Below the pieces are notes generated by a model. The model saw only the letters and a list, made by a program, of their open reading frames with translations, had not been told where the DNA came from and ran no database searches. From Candidatus Nitrospira allomarina (GTDB lineage: Bacteria > Nitrospirota > Nitrospiria > Nitrospirales > UBA8639), in contig NZ_CP116967.1 of assembly GCF_032050975.1 (NCBI RefSeq), positions 3,717,001 through 3,781,000 on the forward strand: DNA of 64,000 nucleotides, given 5' to 3'. Position 1 is the stretch's first letter. The number at the start of each line of letters is the position of its first letter. Position numbers and translations under genes: made by a program. Of this stretch, positions 36,283 to 43,854 are shown one piece after another.

Positions 36283-36906
36283 ATGAAACAAGAGAGAAAG
36301 ACACATTGGGAAGACGTGTACCGAACCACAGCAATCGAGGAATTAGGCTGGTACCAGGCCCACCCCACCCTATCATTGAATCTGATTCAGGCCACGGGGG
36401 TTCAAAAAACCGGAAGCCTCATCGATGTGGGGGGAGGCGATTCGACACTGGTAGACCACCTTCTCGACCAAGATTTCAATCACATCACCGTACTCGATAT
36501 TTCCGACGTTGCGTTGGAGCGGGCGAAAGCCAGATTAGGCGATCGTGCGGATCTCGTGACTTGGATCGAAGCCGATATCACTGATTTTCGTTCATCCAGG
36601 ACATATGATGTCTGGCACGATCGAGCCGTGTTCCATTTCCTGACGGAGGCGGAAGATCGAGAAAAATACTGCGAGACCATGAACAGGACTGTGAGTGCAA
36701 AGGGCAACGTGATTATTGCAACGTTTGGTTATGAGGCTCCACCAACATGCAGCGGATTACCGGTCGTTCGGTATTCTCCTGAATTTTTGACCTTTGCCAT
36801 CAGAAGTAACTTTGTCTTTATTGAGTCGTTCGAAGAACTTCATATGACGCCGGGGGGCAACAAACAACCGTTTATCTATTGCCGCTTTATAAGACGCAAA
36901 CCCTGA
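36283..36906 (+). CDS. Class I SAM-dependent methyltransferase
   Basis: A 207-residue methyltransferase from ATG 36283; the frame is open 44 codons further up but without homology-like sequence. 'KTHWEDVYRTTAIEELGWYQAHPTLSL' (about 4-31) is the typical N-terminus of small methyltransferases found beside metal/sulfur genes. Motif I is 'LIDVGGGDS' (about 46-54), the acidic end of strand 2 is 'TVLDIS', and 'WIEADITDF' and 'YDVWHDRAVFHFL' are motifs II and post-II. The product end is 'YCRFIRRKP'. A decayed copy of its first third lies at 38569-38717. The substrate is unknown; the neighbourhood (MerR, GDCCVxC, DsrE) suggests a metal- or sulfur-linked role. Confidence 0.88.
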   Translation: MKQERKTHWEDVYRTTAIEELGWYQAHPTLSLNLIQATGVQKTGSLIDVGGGDSTLVDHLLDQDFNHITVLDISDVALERAKARLGDRADLVTWIEADITDFRSSRTYDVWHDRAVFHFLTEAEDREKYCETMNRTVSAKGNVIIATFGYEAPPTCSGLPVVRYSPEFLTFAIRSNFVFIESFEELHMTPGGNKQPFIYCRFIRRKP

Positions 36907-36952
36907 CATCTCTGGGGGTAGAAGAAATTTGGAAATGACTATATGAGAGGCA

Positions 36953-37096
36953 TCAAAAGACCACAAATGGGATCAGTCCAAGATCATGTTGCAACGGTAG
37001 ATGCCGATGCCAATGAGCGCGGGACCCCAGCACTTCCTTTTCGTGTTGATATTGATGGTGGGGATCGGTGTGGGTATGGATATGAACGTGCTCCAT
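36953..37096 (-). pseudogene. Remnant of a His-rich metal-binding peptide
   Basis: On the minus strand a frame starting at ATG 37096 encodes a peptide dense in His pairs ('HVHIHTHTDPHHQYQHEKE', then 'HWHRHLPLQHD'). This resembles the small His-rich proteins with 'HxHxHxD.HH.H.H' and 'PHxHxHRH' found near metal-transport genes. The expected final His cluster ('HPH.PD.HHRH'-like) is missing and replaced by unrelated residues, and there is no good ribosome site. It is therefore read as a decayed gene. It lies immediately beyond the merR gene on the same strand. Confidence 0.3.
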
Positions 37097-37182
37097 GCCT
37101 GCATAAACGCTTCCCAGGATGCACCGAGAATGCGACACCGCACCCAAACCCTTTGGACTATGCACTACATCCCTCTCTTTTT

Positions 37183-37584
37183 TCATAGGCGTTTTTCTTC
37201 AAACAGCGATTCAATAATAGGGCAGTCAGGAACCAACCCTCCTTCGCATTGGGAGGAAATCGAACGAAGTATCTTTTGAAGTCTCCGCAGATCTGAGATT
37301 TTCTTACTGACATCCCTGAGATGTTGCTCCGTCACCCCCTTCACTTCCTGACACGTGTACCGCTCGCCGTCAACCAGCCTGAACAGCGTGCGAATCTCCT
37401 CAAGCGAAAACCCCAGTTCCCGGCTGCGACGGATAAAGACCAACCGCTTGAGTTGGTCCTTGCCATAGAGACGGTGTCCGCCTTCGGATCTTGGTGGTTT
37501 CGCCAGCAAACCAATACGCTCGTAATAGCGGATGGTCTCGATGTGGCACCCGGTTTTTTGGGACAGGACCCCAATGGTATCCAT
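37183..37584 (-). CDS. MerR-family regulator with mercury-type cysteines
   Basis: A 133-residue regulator from ATG 37584. The frame is open 64 codons upstream, but the MerR fold starts here. Winged helix: 'IGVLSQKTGCHIETIRYYERIGLLAKPPRSEGGHRLYG' (4-41). Dimer helix about 83-113. Three cysteines at 78, 113 and 121 match Hg(II)-binding Cys82, Cys117 and Cys126 of classic MerR in context ('YTCQEVKG', 'SQCEGG', 'PDCPIIESL'). It is divergent from the GDCCVxC and DsrE genes, and a 19-bp-spacer promoter with a perfect dyad lies between them. Expected to bind a soft, thiophilic metal and switch on the divergent genes. No merA, merT or merP is present, so mercury resistance itself is not shown. Confidence 0.9.
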   Translation of the reverse strand: MDTIGVLSQKTGCHIETIRYYERIGLLAKPPRSEGGHRLYGKDQLKRLVFIRRSRELGFSLEEIRTLFRLVDGERYTCQEVKGVTEQHLRDVSKKISDLRRLQKILRSISSQCEGGLVPDCPIIESLFEEKRL

Positions 37585-37610
37585 GCTCCCTCGCTCCTTG
37601 AGACACGTTC

Positions 37611-37641
37611 TTGCATCTGTAGTTGCTACAGGTTGTACCAT
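37611..37641 (+). promoter_or_regulatory. MerR-type operator-promoter with 19-bp spacer
   Basis: TTGCAT (37611-37616) and TACCAT (37636-37641) can serve as -35 and -10 elements separated by exactly 19 bp. Inside the spacer is the perfect dyad CTGTAG-TTG-CTACAG (37617-37631). This over-long spacer with a central dyad is the hallmark of MerR-activated promoters. It points rightward to the GDCCVxC gene; merR starts 27 nt to the left on the other strand. Confidence 0.8.
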
Positions 37642-37760
37642 GAGAATCAGGAAGGAGGAAACCTGTCTAATAAAGTATGAAAATATCCATGAGTTGGACT
37701 CACTTTGTGGAATGAAGAGTGGGATGGTAGGAATCGTCAGAAAAAAATGGAGATTTGCCA

Positions 37761-37973
37761 ATGGGAGCAAGCACACAACAACAATCCGTCATACGCTGTC
37801 CGCAATGCGGTTTTCACAAGCCCGAAACAATGTCCCTTGATTCCTGCCAGGTGAGGTATGAGTGCCGGAAGTGCGGGACGATTCTCAAACCCCAGGCAGG
37901 AGATTGTTGCGTCTTTTGTTCCTATGGAACGGTGTCTTGCCCCCCTCAGCAGACAAAGCATTTGGATATGTAA
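37761..37973 (+). CDS. GDCCVxC-domain small protein
   Basis: A 70-residue cysteine-rich cytosolic protein. It contains 'CPQCG' (about residues 13-17), 'YECRKCG' (about 33-39) and the diagnostic 'GDCCVFCSYGTVSCPP' (about 47-62). The first four cysteines look like a zinc ribbon; the GDCCVxC block, which in some relatives contains selenocysteine, probably binds a soft metal. Proteins of this kind are found next to MerR regulators and mercury genes. ATG 37761 has TGGAGA 7 nt upstream; a TTG two codons earlier is less likely. It is the first gene downstream of the MerR-type promoter. Confidence 0.85.
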   Translation: MGASTQQQSVIRCPQCGFHKPETMSLDSCQVRYECRKCGTILKPQAGDCCVFCSYGTVSCPPQQTKHLDM

Positions 37974-38009
37974 ACCCACGCCTTGAAAAGATCTCAAAGG
38001 AGGTTGCAT

Positions 38010-38552
38010 ATGACAAATATGAAATTCAGGTTAGGTCTGTACGTCGTCGTCTTGACTCTTCTCACAGGAAATAGGGCCGTTGAGGCTGAGCCCATTCAGC
38101 CTCAACACATCCTGATCCATATGAAGACTTCCTTATCGGAAGATGATGCCCAGATTTGTGCCGTCCCTAACGTGGCCTGGGCAATGATGAATGCCGGGCA
38201 TCAGGTCACCATTCTAGTGGATGCCAGTGCCGTCACCTCCGTCACCAAGGGATTTGGATGGTTCGGACGTCTGGTGCATTCAGACACAACCGCCCTCGAT
38301 CGTGCCAGGCTACCGGAACGGGAGCGAGTCAATCTGGCTGATCAGATGGGCGCGTCATTGGAAGAGATTCCTCATCAGTATGGAGAATACTTGGGGTTCT
38401 TGAAAAAAATGGGTGTGACCATCTATGGCAATCAAACCATGATGCTCCTGTATAATATCGACCTTGATGACGTCGCATCTGAAGTCACCCCGATCGCCTT
38501 GAATCGGATGGTCAAACTTTTTCAGTCTGCGGACCGTATCATCGTGTACTAA
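38010..38552 (+). CDS. Secreted DsrE-like protein
   Basis: A 180-residue protein from ATG 38010, which has a strong AAAGGAGG 6 nt upstream (an in-frame ATG at 37983 lacks one). Residues 1-27 form a signal peptide (cut near VEAEP). The mature part is DsrE/DsrF-like: 'HILIHMKTSLSEDDAQICAVPNVAWAMMNAGHQVTILVDASAVTSVTKG' (about 34-82), a mid-loop, then 'EYLGFLKKMGVTIYGNQTMMLLYNID' and 'RMVKLFQSADRIIVY'. DsrE proteins carry sulfur on a cysteine; here the one mature Cys is in 'DAQICAVP', and the position before 'GNQ' where DsrE usually has Cys is Tyr. It is 36 nt after the GDCCVxC gene, in the same MerR-controlled unit. Confidence 0.8.
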   Translation: MTNMKFRLGLYVVVLTLLTGNRAVEAEPIQPQHILIHMKTSLSEDDAQICAVPNVAWAMMNAGHQVTILVDASAVTSVTKGFGWFGRLVHSDTTALDRARLPERERVNLADQMGASLEEIPHQYGEYLGFLKKMGVTIYGNQTMMLLYNIDLDDVASEVTPIALNRMVKLFQSADRIIVY

Positions 38553-38568
38553 CCAAAGAGGTTGACAC

Positions 38569-38717
38569 ATGCACAGGAAATCACATTCGGAAGAGGTGTA
38601 TCAAACCACGGCTGCCAAGGAGTTAAGCTGGTTCAGGCCAACCCCACCATGTTGTTGCACCTGATTGAGTCAATTTGAGTAGGGCAAACCGAAAGTCTCA
38701 CCACATAGGGGAGTAGG
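38569..38717 (+). pseudogene. Decayed duplicate of the methyltransferase N-terminus
   Basis: From ATG 38569 the frame reads a start like the intact methyltransferase ('SEEVYQTTAAKELSWF' against 'HWEDVYRTTAIEELGWY'). After one lost base it continues in the next frame with 'QANPTMLLHLIESI', stop, 'VGQTESLTT', stop, which aligns with 'QAHPTLSLNLIQATGVQKTGSLID'. One frameshift and two stops make it a remnant. The similarity ends near 38717, before motif I is complete. It follows the DsrE gene by 17 nt. Confidence 0.75.
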
Positions 38718-38749
38718 AAAAACAAGAACACGAATTCATGAATGTCCCA

Positions 38750-39223
38750 TCACTCCTTCAAGGGGATGCCGGCCGCCAGGTCAAACTTTATCGCAGCCTG
38801 GATTTTGTTCTCTATTTGCAGGTAGCGAGCCATCTTCGTCGGTGGAAGGACTCTGGCCAGTTTTTCTGAATAGTTCCGCCGCATCTTCACTTCCGCCTCT
38901 TCCGTTTTAAGTGTCTCGTTGACCAGTTCTTTGGCCAGGTCTTCGGACACGGCCCCGGCAGTGTACGCTGCAGCATATTCGGCGATCAGGCCGGCTCGGT
39001 TCCGGTTTAACGGCTCCAAATCTTTTTGATAATTCTCGTAAAGCGGCCAAAACTCCGTGGATTCCTCTTCGGTCAAATCCATATTGTGGGCGATGAGCAA
39101 CTTTTTATCTGCCTTCACCTGATCGACCAGATTTTTCATGTTAGTAAGTTTCGCGTTCTCCGCGAAGACTGGAGTCACGCCCATGGTGACTGCAGCGACC
39201 GCAACCATGATGAAGGTTTTCAT
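38750..39223 (-). CDS. Periplasmic helical protein of unknown function
   Basis: A 157-residue secreted protein from ATG 39223 (the frame is open 35 codons further, but these precede the signal peptide). The signal is residues 1-21, cut near PVFAEN. The rest is almost wholly helical and charged ('DLTEEESTEFWPLYENYQKDLEPLNRNRAGLIAEYAAAY', 'LKTEEAEVKMRRNYSEKLARVLPPTKMARYLQIENKIQAAI'). The 'LTEEEsxxFWPxYxxYxxxL' and 'LPPtKxARYLQIENKIxAxI' elements are typical of small Spy-like periplasmic helical proteins. The role is unknown; a chaperone-like task is a guess from the fold. Confidence 0.8.
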   Translation of the reverse strand: MKTFIMVAVAAVTMGVTPVFAENAKLTNMKNLVDQVKADKKLLIAHNMDLTEEESTEFWPLYENYQKDLEPLNRNRAGLIAEYAAAYTAGAVSEDLAKELVNETLKTEEAEVKMRRNYSEKLARVLPPTKMARYLQIENKIQAAIKFDLAAGIPLKE

Positions 39224-39396
39224 AAGGGCACATCCCCTGCCTGCAAAGGTAGATAAAGAATGCCAGAGTAGAAATAATAAGCGCTCACGTTCAAGTGAGA
39301 GGCTTGAAGGGAGCCTTGAGGGTAGCACCGGCTGTTTTATTAGTAAACCGCAGGAAGACCTATAACTGAAGGCGTATCCAGAGCAAGTTGATCAGT

Positions 39397-40782
39397 TCAA
39401 TCTTCCTCCGTTGGTTTATGCCATCCACCACTATCCGCCACGATGCCCTGGGCCTCATTGGGCCCCCACGTTCCTGCCGCATATTCAAAGACAGGGGTGG
39501 ACATCTTTAAAACTGGATCCACAATACGCCAGGCCTCTTCGACTCCGTCCTCCCTGGCAAACAAAGAGGCATCTCCCACCATCGCATCACCGATGAGGCG
39601 TTCATAGGCCCCCTGTTCGTCGCCTTGTTGGCGACATACATAGAGCTCAATGTCTTCCCCAATCATCCGTTCGCCCGGCTTCTTCGCTCGGGCGCCCATC
39701 GCAATCGCGACCCGGTCCGGCCCCAACCGGAAACGAATATGGTTCGATGCATCTGACCGACTGTCGTCAAAGAGCTGATGAGGCGGATATTTAAGTCTGA
39801 CCAACACTTCCGTGGCCGTCACCGGAAGGCATTTCCCTGTTCGAATGAAAAAGGGAACGCCCTCCCACCGCCACGAATCGATGTGAAGCTGCATCGAGGC
39901 AAAGGTTTCGACCTGCGAATCCGGCCTTACCCCGGCTTCCTCACGATAGCCCCGAAACTGCCCCCGCACCAGGGAATTCCCCGTGAGTGCCCGAATGCCC
40001 CTGAACGCTTTAACCCGTTCATCGCGCAGAGCTTCCCCACCGGAACTGACAGGTGGCTCCATGGCCAGGTTGGCCACCACTTGCAACAAGTGATTTTGCA
40101 CGACATCCCGGATCGCACCGGTTTCCTCATAAAACTTACCACGCCCGTCTACCCCGAATTTCTCCGCCATGGTGATCTGCACACTTTCGACGTAGTTCCG
40201 GTTCCAGATGGGTTCAAGAAACGAATTGGCAAAACGAAAAAACAGGAGATTTTGAATCGACTCCTTTCCGAGATAATGATCGATACGGAAAATTGCCGAT
40301 TCATCAAAGACGCTACGGAGGGTCCCATTCAGAGCTTGGGCGGAAGCCAGATCGCGCCCGAATGGTTTTTCCACGACGACTCGTGCACCGGAGGCACAGC
40401 CTGACTTTCCTAAGCTTTCCACCACGGCTGGAAACAGAGACGGAGGAATGGCCAAATAGAAGAGGGGGCGTTGGGCGGTACCCAGGATCTGACGTAAACG
40501 GGCATAGGTGTCTTCCTCCTGATAATCCCCATCCACACATCTGAGCAAATCGGAAAGTCTTGCAAAGGCGGCCTCATCGACTCCACCGCCGAATTTCTCC
40601 AGACCGTCTCGGGCTCGCTGTCGGAGGTAATCCACGTCCTTGCCGCCTCTGGCGACACCGATAATCGGAACGTCGACCTTCCCATGCTGAATCATGGCCT
40701 GAAGCGCGGGGAAAATTTTCTTCTGTGCGAGGTCCCCTGTGGCTCCGAAAAGCACAAGCGCATCTGTACGAGCATTCCCCAT
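39397..40782 (-). CDS. zwf: Glucose-6-phosphate 1-dehydrogenase
   Basis: A 461-residue enzyme that oxidises glucose 6-phosphate with NAD(P)+ to 6-phosphogluconolactone, the entry to the oxidative pentose phosphate pathway. Seen: the nucleotide fold '[19 protein letters not shown]' (Rossmann GxxGDLA, about 8-26), '[11 protein letters not shown]' and the active-site block 'RIDHYLGKE'. ATG 40782 is preceded by AAGGAGG at good spacing, so the six codons before it are excluded. Neither 6-phosphogluconolactonase nor gnd lies adjacent. The next gene upstream on the same strand encodes a VOC protein and ends 38 nt before this start. Confidence 0.95.
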   Translation of the reverse strand: MGNARTDALVLFGATGDLAQKKIFPALQAMIQHGKVDVPIIGVARGGKDVDYLRQRARDGLEKFGGGVDEAAFARLSDLLRCVDGDYQEEDTYARLRQILGTAQRPLFYLAIPPSLFPAVVESLGKSGCASGARVVVEKPFGRDLASAQALNGTLRSVFDESAIFRIDHYLGKESIQNLLFFRFANSFLEPIWNRNYVESVQITMAEKFGVDGRGKFYEETGAIRDVVQNHLLQVVANLAMEPPVSSGGEALRDERVKAFRGIRALTGNSLVRGQFRGYREEAGVRPDSQVETFASMQLHIDSWRWEGVPFFIRTGKCLPVTATEVLVRLKYPPHQLFDDSRSDASNHIRFRLGPDRVAIAMGARAKKPGERMIGEDIELYVCRQQGDEQGAYERLIGDAMVGDASLFAREDGVEEAWRIVDPVLKMSTPVFEYAAGTWGPNEAQGIVADSGGWHKPTEED

Positions 40783-40820
40783 CAATCCCTCCTTGAACAA
40801 TCAAGCCAATTGATCGGTCC

Positions 40821-41192
40821 CTACTCCACCGTAAGGAGTTCAAGGATGTGTCCATTCTGATCGCAAAAGTATACTCCCCGTCCGCCACCCCGGTGGTTGA
40901 TGGTCATATCCTTCCGCGCCCTCGGCCCGCTCCCATAGGGAATGCCTTCGGCCTGAATGCGACCAAAGATCCGGTCGAAATCCTCTTCCCCGACCTTGAA
41001 TGCATAGTGATGGCTGTCGAATTTGTCGACATCATCATCGAAATCAAATGTGAGCCTCTCATTGATCCGTAGCGGCGCGAAATATTCGACCTTTCCTTCA
41101 TCGAACACGAGTCCGAAAATTTTCGCATAGAATTTTGCCGAAGCCACTTTGTCGTGCACCGGGACAATGGTGTGATTGAGTTCAATTGCCAA
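40821..41192 (-). CDS. VOC-superfamily (glyoxalase-like) protein
   Basis: A 123-residue protein with two beta-alpha-beta-beta-beta modules: 'LNHTIVPVHDKVASAKFYAKIFGL' (about 5-28) and 'HHYAFKVGEEDFDRIFGRIQAEGI' (about 61-84), ending in 'GVYFCDQNGHILELLTVE'. His7, His62 (of the HH pair) and Glu118 occupy the positions that bind a metal in glyoxalase/bleomycin-resistance proteins. The substrate cannot be inferred. It is probably co-transcribed with zwf just downstream. Confidence 0.87.
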   Translation of the reverse strand: MAIELNHTIVPVHDKVASAKFYAKIFGLVFDEGKVEYFAPLRINERLTFDFDDDVDKFDSHHYAFKVGEEDFDRIFGRIQAEGIPYGSGPRARKDMTINHRGGGRGVYFCDQNGHILELLTVE

Positions 41193-41611
41193 GGCATATC
41201 TCCTTCACGTTGCGATGGTCCTGAATCACCTGGCCTGGCGGCGGGAAGACCGGCAGGCGAGGAGCCACGGCGAGAGTTTTGTCTGTCCTCTCACACTTTG
41301 AACGGGCGTTCATGTGGCCGTGTTTCATGAACATGGTCATCAATGGGAAAATCTAGCTGTTTTGGCGAAGGCCCGGCAAGCTGAAACAGGATCTTCCCTG
41401 CCGACAGACCCGGATGGGAGATTCAGCAAGGGTCCTTCATTTGCCCGACCAGGGAAAATCCCAGTTCTCCTGAGGGGCGATGAGGCGTACAATCATGGTA
41501 AAATCGGCAGCATTTTGGGCAAACGCAAAAAAATTAGCGATGCGAATCGTTCCTGCACAAGACTGACGTGATCGCCACACCTGATCACACAAAGAAAAGA
41601 CGATAAGCCGT
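41193..41611. other. Intergenic stretch
   Basis: About 420 bases between the divergent VOC gene and the NDH-2-like fusion gene. Open frames cross it but have no start signal or pattern. No clear RNA or repeat was seen. Confidence 0.4.
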
Positions 41612-43672
41612 ATGAAAAAAAAATGGGAGGTCGTCATTCTTGGTGGTGGATTTGCCGGCCTGGCGTGCGCCCGTCGACTCGAAAAACTTTGGGGGAAAGA
41701 CACGGCCAAACGCGTGCTGCTGGTCAGCGCTGAGAACTATTTCGTCTATCAACCCTTTCTTTCGGAAGTGATTGGGGCGGGTATCGAGCCGCGCCATGTT
41801 ATGAACCCCATTCGATTGGCCTTGCGCCGCTGTACTGTGCAACGCGCCGAAGTCACGACCATTGATCTGGAAAAACGACGAGTCGAATTCAATGCGGATG
41901 AGGGGATAAGCCTGGAACCCGTCGAGGCCGAACACCTGGTCATCGCGTTGGGAAGTAGCACCAATCTCCGCGCGATACCGGGCATGATGGAGCACGGGTT
42001 ATTTCTCAAGACACTGGCTGATGCGCTGGGAATACGGGAACATATTATTAAACGCTTGGAGGAGGCAGATCTTGAACCCAACCCCGATATCCGGCGATCT
42101 CTCCTCCATTTCGTGGTCGTCGGTGGTGGATACAGCGGGGTCGAAACGGCTGGTGAAATTCTTGATTTGTTACATGACGCCAGACGGTTTTATCCGTCGT
42201 TTGACCCGTCTGAGCTGCGGGTCACTCTGGTGCACTCGGGCGCACATTTACTCCCTGAACTGGGCGAAGACCTCGGGCGTTTTGCGCAACGGTTTCTTGA
42301 ATCTCGAGGAATGACGGTGTTGCTCAACCAACGTGCATCTTCGGTGAGCGCAGGATATATCCGGTTGAACGATGGCACACGCCTGGAATCCCGGAACCCG
42401 ATTTGTACCATTGGTAATGCGCCGAATCCGGTGCTCAAAGATTTGGCCGCGGAGTATGCCAACGGATGGCTGGTGACGAACGAGTTCCTACGCCTCAAGG
42501 GACATACCCATCTCTGGGGCATTGGGGATGGAGCAGCCAATCCCGACGGCTATGGGAATCAATGTCCGCCAACGGCCCAATTTGCCATACAACTCGGCCG
42601 GCATGCGGCCGAGAACATCGCCTTATCTTCCTCCGGCAAACCTCTTCGTTCATTCCGATACAAAACGCTGGGCCAGATGGCCACGATCGGCCATCATAAA
42701 GGGGTCTGTTCGATCTTTGGTTTCCAATTCAGCGGGTTTTTGGCCTGGTGGGTCACACGCACAGTTCATTTGCTAAAATTGCCCGGACTCGACCGCAAAC
42801 TTCGGGTCGTGGTTGATTGGACATTTGAGCTTTTTTTTCCGCCGGATCTCAATTACCTGGATTTGAAAAAAACACAAAAAATTGCGCGCATACATGTGGA
42901 ACCGGGGGATGTGATTTTCCGCCAGGGGGAACGAGGCTCCGCTTTCTATATTGTGGAAGACGGCACACTGGAAGCCACCCGATACGATGGCGACGGCAAA
43001 GTGCTGTGGCGTGACGAAGTGCTCCCTGGGGATCACTTTGGCGAGGGATCGTTTTTATATGGTGTGGTGCGGCGCGTCACGGTCACAGCCAAGACGGGAG
43101 CGACCCTCATGGTGTTTAATTCAAAAGAATTCAAATCCTTCGTCGAGAGTTTCCAAACGCTCAGTCAGATCCTTCGTCACACGGCCCAACGACCATCACA
43201 AGAAGACGTCCTGGGCGAAGCACGGTGGACGACGGAACTGCTTTCCTCTCCGGTCGAAGCCGTAATGAAAAAGTCCGTACCATGTCTATCCGAAACCGCC
43301 ACGATCAATGAGGCCATCCTGGCCTTTGGGAATTGTTCGCAAACCTTGTTGCCCATCGTGGATGCGGAAGGAAAAATGACCGGCATTCTGACAAAGACGG
43401 ATGTCTATCGGGCCATGACCCTCGGCCAGGATTTTGGTGAGTCCGTCGAGACGATCGCCAAGCATGAGGTCGCCGCGCTCCGTGAGGGGCAGACTGTACG
43501 GGAAGCCTTACGGGTGTTGTACATGAAAGATGTGAAACAGGCGCCGGTGCTGGATGATCGCTCCAGGCCGGTAGGAATTCTCAGTCACCTGGATCTTGCC
43601 GAGGCGAGAATTCACCTCGACCTCCGGGCCTCAGGGAGTCAGCACGCTTCCTCTGTAGACACACCTGAATAA
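41612..43672 (+). CDS. NDH-2-like oxidoreductase fused to cNMP and CBS domains
   Basis: A 686-residue three-part protein. Residues 1-415 are a type II NADH dehydrogenase-like flavoprotein: FAD site 'VVILGGGFAG' (7-16), NAD(P) site 'FVVVGGGYSGVETAGE' (167-182), the 'WGIGDGA' FAD-closing motif (302-308), 'CPPTAQFAIQLGRHAAENI' (318-336) and an amphipathic membrane-docking end. Residues about 422-530 are a cNMP-binding domain ('EPGDVIFRQGERGSAFYIVEDGTLEA', 'LPGDHFGEGSFLYGVVRRVTVTA', where the FGE...R pocket is kept). Residues about 548-665 are a pair of CBS domains ('VEAVMKKSVPCLSETATINEAI', 'MTGILTKTDVYRAM', 'VKQAPVLDDRSRPVGILSHLDL'). The extra domains suggest that quinone reduction is tuned by a cyclic nucleotide and by adenine nucleotides; that is inference. 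Confidence 0.92.
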   Translation: MKKKWEVVILGGGFAGLACARRLEKLWGKDTAKRVLLVSAENYFVYQPFLSEVIGAGIEPRHVMNPIRLALRRCTVQRAEVTTIDLEKRRVEFNADEGISLEPVEAEHLVIALGSSTNLRAIPGMMEHGLFLKTLADALGIREHIIKRLEEADLEPNPDIRRSLLHFVVVGGGYSGVETAGEILDLLHDARRFYPSFDPSELRVTLVHSGAHLLPELGEDLGRFAQRFLESRGMTVLLNQRASSVSAGYIRLNDGTRLESRNPICTIGNAPNPVLKDLAAEYANGWLVTNEFLRLKGHTHLWGIGDGAANPDGYGNQCPPTAQFAIQLGRHAAENIALSSSGKPLRSFRYKTLGQMATIGHHKGVCSIFGFQFSGFLAWWVTRTVHLLKLPGLDRKLRVVVDWTFELFFPPDLNYLDLKKTQKIARIHVEPGDVIFRQGERGSAFYIVEDGTLEATRYDGDGKVLWRDEVLPGDHFGEGSFLYGVVRRVTVTAKTGATLMVFNSKEFKSFVESFQTLSQILRHTAQRPSQEDVLGEARWTTELLSSPVEAVMKKSVPCLSETATINEAILAFGNCSQTLLPIVDAEGKMTGILTKTDVYRAMTLGQDFGESVETIAKHEVAALREGQTVREALRVLYMKDVKQAPVLDDRSRPVGILSHLDLAEARIHLDLRASGSQHASSVDTPE

Positions 43673-43680
43673 TTAGGGTT

Positions 43681-43707
43681 CTTCATTTACCAATTGGCAA
43701 AATGAAG
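43681..43707 (+). terminator. Hairpin after the NDH-2-like gene
   Basis: CTTCATTT (43681-43688) pairs exactly with AAATGAAG (43700-43707) around an 11-nt loop, 8 nt after the stop codon. It could end transcription of the NDH-2 fusion, though no long T-run follows. Confidence 0.4.
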
Positions 43708-43739
43708 CCTATCTAGGCTCCTTGGTGAAAAAATTGTTG

Positions 43740-43791
43740 GCACCTCTCTCTCTGGTGGAAGGACTGATGGCTCTCTGCCATTGAGAGGTGC
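43740..43791. repeat. Nine-base inverted repeat in a convergent gap
   Basis: GCACCTCTC (43740-43748) pairs exactly with GAGAGGTGC (43783-43791). Within the 34-nt loop, TGGC and GCCA can also pair. It lies between the convergent NDH-2-like gene and the secreted unknown gene, so it may serve as a two-way terminator. Confidence 0.4.
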
Positions 43792-43854
43792 TATTTGACT
43801 CATGCGGGTCCTTGCAGTTTTCCTCAAAAACCAACACACTTCCCAGTGGCATCG

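Noticed and set aside
37001-37279. Plus-strand frame with a hydrophobic start in the gap after the methyltransferase
   Set aside because: It runs into the merR coding region in the opposite sense and reads across the His-rich remnant; no ribosome site.
37183-37584. Calling the region a mercury-resistance operon
   Set aside because: The regulator has mercury-type cysteines, but merA, merT, merP and merB are all absent from the neighbourhood.
38010-38552. Calling the DsrE-like protein a sulfur carrier with certainty
   Set aside because: The usual DsrE cysteine position is Tyr here; only another Cys near the N-terminus is present, so sulfur transfer is unproven.
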